This document shows positions 54,463 through 64,000 of a DNA stretch of 64,000 bases, one piece after another. A program made the translations under genes and the position numbers. The stretch's first letter is position 1; each line of letters opens with the position of its first letter. The DNA comes from JAJVID01 sp050247435 (GTDB lineage Bacteria > Acidobacteriota > Blastocatellia > RBC074). Where the stretch lies: assembly GCA_050247435.1 (NCBI GenBank), contig JBFWUF010000014.1, positions 62,001-126,000 of the forward strand, written 5' to 3'. Under the pieces are notes generated by a model. The model made no database searches. It worked only from the letters and a program-made list of their open reading frames with translations, and had not been told where the DNA came from.

Positions 54463-56892
54463 CTATTCGTACCGAAGCGCGATCATCGGATCAACTTTCG
54501 CCGCCCGCCGCGCCGGAATCCAACAAGCCAGCAGCGCCACAGCCGCGAGTAAGAGCGCGATCATTGCGAACGTCAGCGGATCGGTCGCGCTCACGCCGAA
54601 GAGCAAGCTCTTCATCAATCGTGTCAAAGCGAACGCCGCCAGCAAGCCGAGGGCGATTCCGGGAAGCGTGAGAGCCAGCCCGCGCCGCAACACCATCTTC
54701 AACACGTCTCTCCCTCTTGCGCCCAGCGCCATTCGGACGCCGATCTCCTGTGTGCGTTGCGTGACCGAATACGACATCACGCCATAAATGCCGATGCCAG
54801 CCAGGCACAGCGCTAGCGCCGCGAAGACCGACAGCAGCCACACGCCGAATCGCTGGCGCGCGGTCGAATCCCTCCAGACTTTTTGCAGCGTCTGCACATT
54901 CGAAATCGGCGTCTCTTTGTCCACGGATCGGAAGGCTTGTCGCACCGCGTTGGCCATGGACGCAGGATCGCCCGCCGTGCGCACAACCATCGTCATGCCG
55001 CGCCACGCGTCCTGACGGTACGGGACGTAAACCAGGCTCGACGGGTCGTCGTCCAACCCGCGGTAATGCACGTCGCGCACGACGCCGACAATCTCGCGCA
55101 GCTTGTTTTCATCGCGCCACGAACGGATGCGTTTGCCGAGCGGGTCTTCGTTCGGAAACATCCGCTGGGCGAAAGTCTCGCTGACGATGATGACCGGCAA
55201 ACTCTGCCCGTCATCGTGTTCGGTGAACAAACGCCCTTTCACCAAACCGATGTCCATCGCGTTGAAATAATCCGGCGTCACGACATTCCACGCGCCGGGA
55301 TAATCGGGCGCGGCTGGCGGTTCGGCGGCCCCTTCGCGCAAAAAGACGCGGCCCAGATAGAACCCGCCTCCGTCGAGCGGCAGCGCCGACACCGCCGCCG
55401 CAGTTTGCACGTCTGGCGCGGCTTTGATGGCTTGCGCAAAGCCGCGATACGCGTCGGCGCGTTTCTCCGCCGTGTCGAACCGCCCCGCGTTGACGATGAC
55501 TTCAAAGGTCAGCACGTTGCTGATGTTGAAGCCCGGCTCGACCTGCTGCAAAAACAGAAAGCTTTTGATCATCAGCCCCGCCCCGGTGAGCAACACGAGC
55601 GCCAGCGCGAGTTCGGTAATCACCAGCGTCGAGCGCGCGCGATGCCCACTCGCTCCGCCCGCCGCGCGGCTGCTCTCTTTCAGCGATGAATTCAGGTCGG
55701 GCTTCGACGATTGCAACGCGGGGATCAGTCCAATCGCCACCGCCGTGCCCAACGAGAGCAGTAGCGTGAAACCGAGCACGCGCCAATCGGTGTGAGTCTC
55801 GTTCAAGCGCGGAATCTGATCCGGCGCGAATTTGACCAACAGCTCAGCGCCCCACCACGCCAGCAGCAGTCCGCCCGCGCCGCCCAACAAACCGAGCAGC
55901 AGACTTTCAGTCAACAACTGCCGCACGATGCGCCATCGGCCCGCGCCCAACGCCAGCCTGATCGCCATCTCGCGTTCACGCGCCGCCGCCCGCGCCAACA
56001 GCAGATTCGCCAGGTTCACGCAAGCAATCAGCAACACGAACCCGACCGCGCCCAGCAGAATCCACAAGCCCCGCCGCAATTCCGGCTGGATGGCGTAATC
56101 GAGCAGCGGAATCGCGCGGGCGGAAATGTCCTGTCGAATCTTCGGATTCTCCTGATTGATGCTCCGGGCGATGGCGGCCAGCCGGTCGCTGGCCTGCGCG
56201 GGAGTCACGCCGGGCCGCAACCGCGCGATGGATTGAAAGATGAAATTGTCGCGGCGCAGCATGTCCGGGAAGTTCCGCGGCGTGAACGCCAGTGTCATCG
56301 GCAGCCATGCCTCGACATTTTCCGGGTAATGCGATTTCGGCTGCGTCACGCCGACGACGGTCACGGCGCGCGTTGAGGTGGGAAATTTTTGCCCCACGAT
56401 GTTCGGATCTCCGCCGAACCTCCGCTGCCACAGTCCGTGACTGATGACGACGACCGGCGCGCCGCCCCTGCTCTCTTCCGCCGTGAATGCGCGTCCAAGA
56501 AGCATCGGCGCGCCAAGCGCGGCAAAGAACTCTTCCGACACCTGCGCGGTCCGTATGCGCTCCGGTTCGTCCCCCACAGTCAACACCACATTGCCGCCGG
56601 TATAACAAGCCGCGTGCGCGAAGATGGATGTCTCCTTTTGCCAATCGAGGAAATCGGCGTAGCTGACGCTGACGCGGCTGTTGGGATTGTTCGCGCGCAC
56701 CGAGGTCAACCTGACCAATTGCTCCGGCTCATTGAACGGCAGCGGGCGAAGCAGCGTCGCGTTGACGACGCTGAAGATCGCCGTATTCGCGCCAATGCCC
56801 AGCGCCAGTGTTAAAACGGCGATCATAGTGAAGCCCGGTTTCTTTAATAACATCCTGACGCCGAAGCGAAAGTCCTGCGCGAACGTCTGCAT
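54463..56892 (-). CDS. ADOP-family permease 8
   Basis: 809 residues from the ATG at 56892, which has GGAGG 8 nt upstream. The ATG at 56907 would overlap that ribosome-binding site. The N-terminus is variant (MQTFAQDFRFGVRMLLKKPG) compared with QDLRYGARML of most copies. The first domain reads VSVSYADFLDWQKETSIFAH and has the longer LAFTPRNFPDMLRRDNFIFQ insert. Helices: LWILLGAVGFVLLIACVNLA, LLLGLLGGAGGLLLAWWGAE, TLVITELALALVLLTGAGLM. Ends WIPARRAAKVDPMIALRYE. Confidence 0.91.
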   Translation of the reverse strand: MQTFAQDFRFGVRMLLKKPGFTMIAVLTLALGIGANTAIFSVVNATLLRPLPFNEPEQLVRLTSVRANNPNSRVSVSYADFLDWQKETSIFAHAACYTGGNVVLTVGDEPERIRTAQVSEEFFAALGAPMLLGRAFTAEESRGGAPVVVISHGLWQRRFGGDPNIVGQKFPTSTRAVTVVGVTQPKSHYPENVEAWLPMTLAFTPRNFPDMLRRDNFIFQSIARLRPGVTPAQASDRLAAIARSINQENPKIRQDISARAIPLLDYAIQPELRRGLWILLGAVGFVLLIACVNLANLLLARAAAREREMAIRLALGAGRWRIVRQLLTESLLLGLLGGAGGLLLAWWGAELLVKFAPDQIPRLNETHTDWRVLGFTLLLSLGTAVAIGLIPALQSSKPDLNSSLKESSRAAGGASGHRARSTLVITELALALVLLTGAGLMIKSFLFLQQVEPGFNISNVLTFEVIVNAGRFDTAEKRADAYRGFAQAIKAAPDVQTAAAVSALPLDGGGFYLGRVFLREGAAEPPAAPDYPGAWNVVTPDYFNAMDIGLVKGRLFTEHDDGQSLPVIIVSETFAQRMFPNEDPLGKRIRSWRDENKLREIVGVVRDVHYRGLDDDPSSLVYVPYRQDAWRGMTMVVRTAGDPASMANAVRQAFRSVDKETPISNVQTLQKVWRDSTARQRFGVWLLSVFAALALCLAGIGIYGVMSYSVTQRTQEIGVRMALGARGRDVLKMVLRRGLALTLPGIALGLLAAFALTRLMKSLLFGVSATDPLTFAMIALLLAAVALLACWIPARRAAKVDPMIALRYE

Positions 56893-57016
56893 AGCCTGAA
56901 CCTCCATCTTTCAATAAAACCTTTGATTCTGCGCAATGATCGCACTTGGCTCTTTTCGCGGCGACCTGCTAAAGTCAGCGCCGCCGTGATCAAAACTCCA
57001 ACCACAGAGGCGCAAT

Positions 57017-57643
57017 ATGAAAATCAATCGAAGAGCTTTTCTCACGACCGGCGCGCTCGGCGGCGCCGCAACCGTAATCGAAGCGCAGGCCCGGAACAAT
57101 CAACAAGCGGAGGCGCCCGTGAAAATCAATAAGCCGCGCGTCATCACGCGTCTGCTCAAAGACGCCGGGACGATTCCCAACAGCCGTCTGCCGGTGATGA
57201 TCTATCAAGGCGCGCTGGATTTGCCAAAAAACGATCCGGCTTCCGCCATCGAAGCGTTGATCCACGCGAATCAATGGGGCGACGATTGGCGGAACGGCAT
57301 CTTCAGCTACCATCACTATCACAGCACGGCGCACGAGGCGTTGCTGGTTTTCGGCGGTTCGGCCAAAGTGCAATTGGGAGGTGAATCGGGCGTCATCGAA
57401 ACCATCGGCGCGGGCGACGTGATCATCATCCCAGCCGGGGTCGGCCACAAGAACCTCGGATCGAGCAGCGACTTTCACGTCGTCGGGGCCTACCCGCCGC
57501 GACAGAACGTGGATATGAACTACGGCAAACCCGGCGAACGACCGCGCGTGGATGAAAACATCGCGCGCCTCGCGCTGCCCACAACCGACCCAGTCTTCGG
57601 CAAGTCCGGCCCGCTACTCGATCACTGGCGAGCGCAAAGCTGA
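57017..57643 (+). CDS. Tat-exported cupin-domain protein
   Basis: 208 residues. The N-terminus NRRAFLTTGALGGAATVIEA is a twin-arginine-type signal. The cupin core is at about 90-150: SYHHYHSTAHEALLVFGGSA, VQLGGESGVIETIGAGDVII and IPAGVGHKNLGSSSDFHVVG. The metal-binding His/Glu set (H-x-H, E in AHEALLV, H in GVGHKN) is visible. Small cupins of this kind bind divalent metal, and many are of unknown role. It lies divergently beside permease 8 and converges on permease 9. Confidence 0.85.
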   Translation: MKINRRAFLTTGALGGAATVIEAQARNNQQAEAPVKINKPRVITRLLKDAGTIPNSRLPVMIYQGALDLPKNDPASAIEALIHANQWGDDWRNGIFSYHHYHSTAHEALLVFGGSAKVQLGGESGVIETIGAGDVIIIPAGVGHKNLGSSSDFHVVGAYPPRQNVDMNYGKPGERPRVDENIARLALPTTDPVFGKSGPLLDHWRAQS

Positions 57644-57652
57644 AGCAGCTAA

Positions 57653-57752
57653 AAGAGAGATGACGGAACAAACGGAAAAACGAAAAAAGAGAGAAAAACC
57701 TCTGAGCATTTCCGTCTGTTCCGTTCATTCCGTCTTTTCCGTAATCTCTCTT
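57653..57752. terminator. Hairpin between convergent cupin and permease 9 genes
   Basis: Left arm 57653-57682 (AAGAGAGATGACGGAACAAA...) and right arm 57710-57752 pair imperfectly over about 30 bp. The arms are built from ACGGAA-type units. It lies between two convergent stops, so a shared bidirectional terminator is plausible. Related in arm sequence to the hairpin at 32332-32400. Confidence 0.65.
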
Positions 57753-57771
57753 CTCTGCCGCGTTTTCGCCG

Positions 57772-60162
57772 TCATTCGCACCTGAGCGCGACCATCGGGT
57801 CAACCTTCGCCGCGCGCCGCGCCGGAATGAAACAAGCGGCCAGCGCCACTCCAGCCAGCAATAACGACACGACCGCAAAGGTCAGCGGGTCGGTGGCGCT
57901 CACGCCGAAAAGCAACGTGGACATCAATCGCGTCAGCCCGATTGACAAGGCCAACCCAGCCGCCGCTCCGATCAAAGTCAGCCGCATCCCCCGGCCTACG
58001 ATCATTGCGATCACGTCGCGCGGTTTCGCGCCCAGCGCGATGCGTACGCCGATTTCATGCGTGCGCTGGGTGACCGCGTAAGCCATCACGCCGTAAATTC
58101 CCACCGCCGCCAACAGCATCGCCACCGCCGCGAAGATTCCGAGCAGCAGCATGTTGAATCGCCTCGCCTCGACCGATGCGCTCATCACTTCAGCCATCGT
58201 GCGCGTTTTGGTCAACGGGATTTGCGGGTCAACTTTCCAGACACGGCTTTTGACTTCCTGCGTGATCGCCGCCGCGTCGCCCTGACTGCGGATGGCCAAA
58301 TTCATCCATCGCTTCCACGGGCGGCCCGATTGCGGGTAGGGCGTGTAAAGCGCCGGCTCTTCAGGCGCATCAAGCCCGAAATGTTTGATGTCGCCCGCGA
58401 CGCCGATGATCGTGATCCAGTTGATCTGTTCGTCGCGCGCCCACCGCACGCGTTTGCCAATCGGGCTTTGGTCTTTGAAGAAGCGATGCGCGAGGGATTG
58501 GTTGACGATGCCGACCAGCGGCGCGTTCTCGTTGTCCTGCGGCGTGAAATCGCGGCCAGCCATCAGCGGGATTTGCATGATGCGGAAGTAATCGCCCTCG
58601 ACGCTGAGCGTTTGCACGTCAGGCTCTTCGCCGGGCGACAACTGCTGCCCTTCGACCGTGAAGTCGTGCGTCAGCAAATCGTCGGTCATCGGCAATTCGC
58701 TGACCAGCGCGGCCTGCGCGCCCGGCAGCGAATTGACTTCGGCCAACATCGCGCGGCGGTATTGCGTCTGCGCCGGAATCTCGCGGTAACGCGCTTCGGG
58801 CAACTCGATGCGCATCGTCAACAATTTGTCGGGATTGAAGCCGGGTTTGATGTTGCGAAGCTGCCAGAAGCTTTTGATCAGCAATCCCGCGCCGGCCAGC
58901 AGCAACAGCGCCAGCGCTATCTCGGCGATTACCAGCGCGCTGCGCAACCTATGTTTCGCTGCGCCCGCCGCCCCGCGCCCGCCCTCTTTCAAGGCGTCGT
59001 TGACGTTGACCCGCGCCGCCTGCCAAACCGGCGCAAGGCCGAAGACGAGGCCGGTCAACACCGCAACGCCGAGCGTGAAGAGCAGCACGCGCCCGTCAAC
59101 ACCGATGGTTTCCAGCAGCGGCAGGTTTTCTGGCTTCAGCCAGAGCAGCAGATCAACGCCCCAGATGGCGAAGACCACGCCGACAGCGCCGCCCAACGCC
59201 GCGATCAGGACGCTCTCGGTCAACAATTGCCGCGCCAGCCGCCAACGTCCCGCGCCCAACGCCACGCGCACGACTAGTTCCTGCTCCCGCGCCGCCGCGC
59301 GCGCCAGCAACAGGTTGGCGAAGTTAGCGCACGCAATCAGCAGCACCAGGCCGACCGCGCCGAAGAGCACCAGCAACGCCGGTTTGATCTCTCCGACGAT
59401 GCGTTCGTGCAGCGAAAACAACACCGTCTGTCGCCGCTTCTCATCTTCCGGGAAAGCTTCGGCCAATCGTTTGTCAATCGCGCTCATCTCGCTCTGCGCC
59501 TGCGCGACGGTCACGCCGGGTTTCAGTCGCGCGTAAGTTTGCAGGAAATGCACGCCGCGATAAGCGGCGGCCAGTCCGCTGACAACCTGCACCGGCGCCC
59601 ACACGTCGGTTTCGACGCGCGGCGTTCTGAAGCTGGCGGGCATCACGCCGATCACGGTGTAGCTATTGCCGCTCAGCGTCACGGTCTTGCCCACGACGCC
59701 CGCGTCGCCACCGAACTGCCGCTGCCACAGTTCGTGGCCCAACACGACGACGAATGGCCCGCCGCGCTTGTCGTCCTCTTCGGTGATCACGCGCCCCACG
59801 AGCGGCGGCGCGCCCAGAGTGCGGAAGAACCCGCCGGTCACCAACCCGGCGCGCCATTGCGCCGGTTCGCCTCCGCCGGTGAAATCGAGCGGCTGTATCG
59901 TGTTTCCGCCAATCTCCGCGAAGGACTGGTTCCACGCCCTGATGTCCGTCACGTCCGGCACGGATTCATTCGAGCGGAACGAGACCAGCCGCTCCGGCTC
60001 CTGATACGCCAGAGGCCGCAACAGCACAGCGTTGACGACCGTGAAAATCGCCGTGTTCGCGCCGATGCCCAGCGCGAGCGTCAGCACTGCGATCAACGTG
60101 AATCCGGGTTTCTTCATCAACATTCGCGCGCCGTAGCGCAGGTCTTGGCACAGGGTTTGCAT
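57772..60162 (-). CDS. ADOP-family permease 9
   Basis: 796 residues, the shortest full-length copy. The first periplasmic domain has a compressed start (RSNESVPDVTDIRAWNQSFA) where others have about 15 more residues. Helix 1 TLIAVLTLALGIGANTAIFT is almost identical to permease 10. Others: LLVLFGAVGLVLLIACANFA, VLIAALGGAVGVVFAIWGVD, ALVIAEIALALLLLAGAGLL, and the end FIPARRAAKVDPMVALRCE. GAGGAG is 6 nt before the ATG. Divergent from the VapBC-type module at 60240. Confidence 0.91.
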   Translation of the reverse strand: MQTLCQDLRYGARMLMKKPGFTLIAVLTLALGIGANTAIFTVVNAVLLRPLAYQEPERLVSFRSNESVPDVTDIRAWNQSFAEIGGNTIQPLDFTGGGEPAQWRAGLVTGGFFRTLGAPPLVGRVITEEDDKRGGPFVVVLGHELWQRQFGGDAGVVGKTVTLSGNSYTVIGVMPASFRTPRVETDVWAPVQVVSGLAAAYRGVHFLQTYARLKPGVTVAQAQSEMSAIDKRLAEAFPEDEKRRQTVLFSLHERIVGEIKPALLVLFGAVGLVLLIACANFANLLLARAAAREQELVVRVALGAGRWRLARQLLTESVLIAALGGAVGVVFAIWGVDLLLWLKPENLPLLETIGVDGRVLLFTLGVAVLTGLVFGLAPVWQAARVNVNDALKEGGRGAAGAAKHRLRSALVIAEIALALLLLAGAGLLIKSFWQLRNIKPGFNPDKLLTMRIELPEARYREIPAQTQYRRAMLAEVNSLPGAQAALVSELPMTDDLLTHDFTVEGQQLSPGEEPDVQTLSVEGDYFRIMQIPLMAGRDFTPQDNENAPLVGIVNQSLAHRFFKDQSPIGKRVRWARDEQINWITIIGVAGDIKHFGLDAPEEPALYTPYPQSGRPWKRWMNLAIRSQGDAAAITQEVKSRVWKVDPQIPLTKTRTMAEVMSASVEARRFNMLLLGIFAAVAMLLAAVGIYGVMAYAVTQRTHEIGVRIALGAKPRDVIAMIVGRGMRLTLIGAAAGLALSIGLTRLMSTLLFGVSATDPLTFAVVSLLLAGVALAACFIPARRAAKVDPMVALRCE

Positions 60163-60239
60163 TGCTTACTCCTCAATCTCGAATTTGCCTGTCGAGTTTG
60201 CTATTCTTCGGTTGCCTCAAACGCAAAAGGAGATTTGTT

Positions 60240-60485
60240 ATGAACACTGCTACAACCAGTCTGAACTGCACGATTGAACTTGCTGATTTCAAGGCGCGTT
60301 GCCTGGAAGTGCTGGAACAACTGGTCGCGCCTGGTCTGATCGTCACCAAAGAAGGCCGCCCATTCGCGCAAATTACGCCGCTGACTGCCGTCAACAACGA
60401 ACCGCTGATCGGTTCGATGAAAGGGCAGATCGCCATCCATGGCGACATTTTCTCGACTGGAATCGAGTGGGATGCTCAATCTTGA
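60240..60485 (+). CDS. Antitoxin of a VapBC-type module
   Basis: 81 residues from the ATG at 60240, with AAAAGGAG 7 nt upstream. An in-frame ATG at 60162 without a ribosome-binding site would overlap the permease start. Sequence CTIELADFKARCLEVLEQLV and GLIVTKEGRPFAQITPL has the Phd/YefM-like pattern of short VapB antitoxins (I-V-T-K-x-G-R-P-x-A-x-I-x-P). Overlaps the toxin gene by 14 nt. Confidence 0.85.
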   Translation: MNTATTSLNCTIELADFKARCLEVLEQLVAPGLIVTKEGRPFAQITPLTAVNNEPLIGSMKGQIAIHGDIFSTGIEWDAQS

Positions 60486-60831
60486 CACGCACATTTTGAT
60501 CTACCTGCTTGACGGCAACCTGAATGCGCGCGAGCAGCAACTGATCGTGCAAGCGCCGTTGGCCATCTCCGACATCGTGTTATGGGAGCTTGCCAAACTG
60601 GTTCAGCTTGGGCGTATTACGCTTGATCTGACCAACCCGGCCTTTCAAACCTGCCTGTCTCAATTGGCCGTCATTCCCATCAATCTGGACATTGCGCGTG
60701 TCAGCACACAGTTGGACTTCCACTCTGATCCTGCCGACGAATTGATTGCCGCCACCAGCATCGTCACAGGCATTCCGTTGTTGACACGCGATCATAAAAT
60801 TCTTGGCTCACAGCTTGTGCCTTTCGCCTGA
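60472..60831 (+). CDS. PIN-domain toxin (VapC-like)
   Basis: 119 residues: LNLDTHILIYLLDGNL with the first PIN Asp, ISDIVLWELAKLVQLGRI with the conserved Glu, FHSDPADELIAATSIVTG with the third acidic residue and PLLTRDHKILGS with the fourth. Complete active-site set. The ATG at 60472 lies in the antitoxin's last codons. The stop is 2 bp from the stop of permease 10. The module sits inside the permease run and could stabilise it. Confidence 0.9.
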   Translation: MLNLDTHILIYLLDGNLNAREQQLIVQAPLAISDIVLWELAKLVQLGRITLDLTNPAFQTCLSQLAVIPINLDIARVSTQLDFHSDPADELIAATSIVTGIPLLTRDHKILGSQLVPFA

Positions 60832-60833
60832 AC

Positions 60834-63272
<2,439 letters not shown>

Positions 63273-63288
63273 AATTTCTCCAATTTCG

Positions 63289-63320
63289 CGGTAGAGACGC
63301 AAGATTTTGCGTCTCTACCG
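63289..63320. repeat. Perfect palindrome CGGTAGAGACGC... between permeases 11 and 10
   Basis: Arms CGGTAGAGACGCAA (63289-63302) and TTGCGTCTCTACCG (63307-63320) with loop GATT. It ends 17 nt before the permease 10 ATG and fills most of the 51-bp gap. The GTAGAGACG core recalls short palindromic repeats that I know from cyanobacterial genomes. Confidence 0.9.
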
Positions 63321-63323
63321 TAA

Positions 63324-64000
63324 TCATTCGCATCGCAAAGCGATCATCGGATCAACCTTCGTCGCCCGCCGCGCCGGAACGTAGCACGCCAGCAGCGCAG
63401 CGCCGGCGAGCAGCGACACGGCAATCGCAAAGGTCGCGGGGTCGTTCCTGCTCACGCCGTAAAGCAGGCTTTCAATCAATCGCGTAGCCAGGAAAGCCGC
63501 GCCCAGCCCCGCTGCCGCGCCGATTCCCACCAGCAGCATTCCCTGTTTGATGATCAGTTTCATCACGTCGGGGACTTGCGCTCCGAGCGCCATCCTCACG
63601 CCAATCTCGCGCGTGCGGCGGCTGACCATCCAGGCCATCACGCCGTACAGCCCGATCACGGCCAGCAGCAGCGCCACCAGCCCAAAAACTCCGATGAGCG
63701 TCGAAGCCAGACGCATCGCGGAAAGCGCTTTGCCGATCTGCTCGGACATCGAGTTGATGTTGTCCGCCGGAAGCGATGGATCGAGCGCGAGCATTTCGCC
63801 GCGCACAGTCGGAATCAAATCAACCGCCCGCCGCTTCGCGCGCACAACGAAGTTGATGTAGCCGTCGTAACCGCGCTGCAAGGCCGGCGCGTCGAAATGC
63901 GGGATCGGCGTTTCAGTCAAATCGTGATGTTTGATGTCGCGCGCAACGCCGATGATTTCGAGCGGCGGCGCACCCTTGCCCAGCCGCAGTGTTTTGCCCA
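63324..64000 (-). CDS. ADOP-family permease 11, 5' end outside window
   Basis: At least 224 residues of the C-terminal half. The frame stays open to the window end and reads GKTLRLGKGAPPLEIIGVAR before the apparent start at 63920, so it is a permease truncated only by the window. Visible: the last part of the second periplasmic domain, LASTLIGVFGLVALLLAVIG, the TREIGVRMALGAQVPDVMKL coupling segment and the end YVPARRATKVDPMIALRCE. Continues the run, so the cluster extends beyond the window. Confidence 0.9.
   Translation of the reverse strand, partial: GKTLRLGKGAPPLEIIGVARDIKHHDLTETPIPHFDAPALQRGYDGYINFVVRAKRRAVDLIPTVRGEMLALDPSLPADNINSMSEQIGKALSAMRLASTLIGVFGLVALLLAVIGLYGVMAWMVSRRTREIGVRMALGAQVPDVMKLIIKQGMLLVGIGAAAGLGAAFLATRLIESLLYGVSRNDPATFAIAVSLLAGAALLACYVPARRATKVDPMIALRCE

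Overview
The window looks like part of an Acidobacteriota chromosome, possibly Blastocatellia-like. The main evidence is eleven paralogues of the two-FtsX-domain ADOP family (Acidobacterial Duplicated Orphan Permease), none with an ABC ATPase beside it. Supporting evidence is an Oar/carboxypeptidase-regulatory TonB-type receptor and GC-rich coding DNA with GTG starts. Several genes (XisH/XisI, SEFIR plus FGE-sulfatase, an HNH nuclease with its small partner) resemble families common in cyanobacteria. No rRNA, tRNA, phage, transposase or CRISPR array was seen. About 47 coding regions are supported, most on the minus strand.

Layout. 1-2.4 kb: end of an iron-dependent alcohol dehydrogenase, overlapping a Tat-exported PQQ-like beta-propeller protein whose signal peptide contains 13 copies of a heptanucleotide. 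2.3-5.2 kb: a block of small minus-strand genes (DHFR-like reductase, MazF-type toxin-antitoxin, HU-like protein, small membrane protein, unknown protein). They are separated by GTTAGGC-type core sites, one of which folds as a good integron attC site. This looks like an integrase-less cassette cluster (CALIN), and a truncated Uma2 remnant lies at its left edge. 5.3-9.5 kb: a Phd/VapC-like pair and the TonB-type receptor. 9.7-22.2 kb: methyltransferase, hybrid histidine kinase, beta-CASP RNase-like protein co-directional with a second MazF module, SEFIR-FGE protein, XisH/XisI, TsaD and a SpoIIE-type phosphatase. 22.4-36 kb: first ADOP, two universal stress proteins, SulP transporter, NtrC-type two-component pair, second ADOP and a DUF4097-like protein. 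36.3-39.4 kb: an NB-ARC/TPR STAND ATPase and a small-protein/HNH pair with an internally deleted HNH gene. 39.4-64 kb: nine further ADOP genes in a row, all on the minus strand. Between them sit only a zinc-ribbon membrane protein, a zinc-ribbon/PDZ protein, a cupin and a third VapBC-type module.

How parts may work together. SulP, the Usp proteins and the NtrC-type pair could form a stress or anion-response neighbourhood, with a sigma54-like site before SulP. SEFIR-FGE, XisHI, NB-ARC/TPR and the four toxin-antitoxin modules resemble the accessory conflict genes of complex bacteria. The ADOP block looks like repeated tandem duplication, and its gaps often hold inverted repeats.

A second theme is the number of intergenic hairpins of unrelated sequence. 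Several are built from short tandem units (7-bp CAGTTTT, 7-bp GACAGAA, about 10-bp CACGAATG units), and two copies share a loop. All identifications come from reading the sequence. No database search or folding calculation was run.
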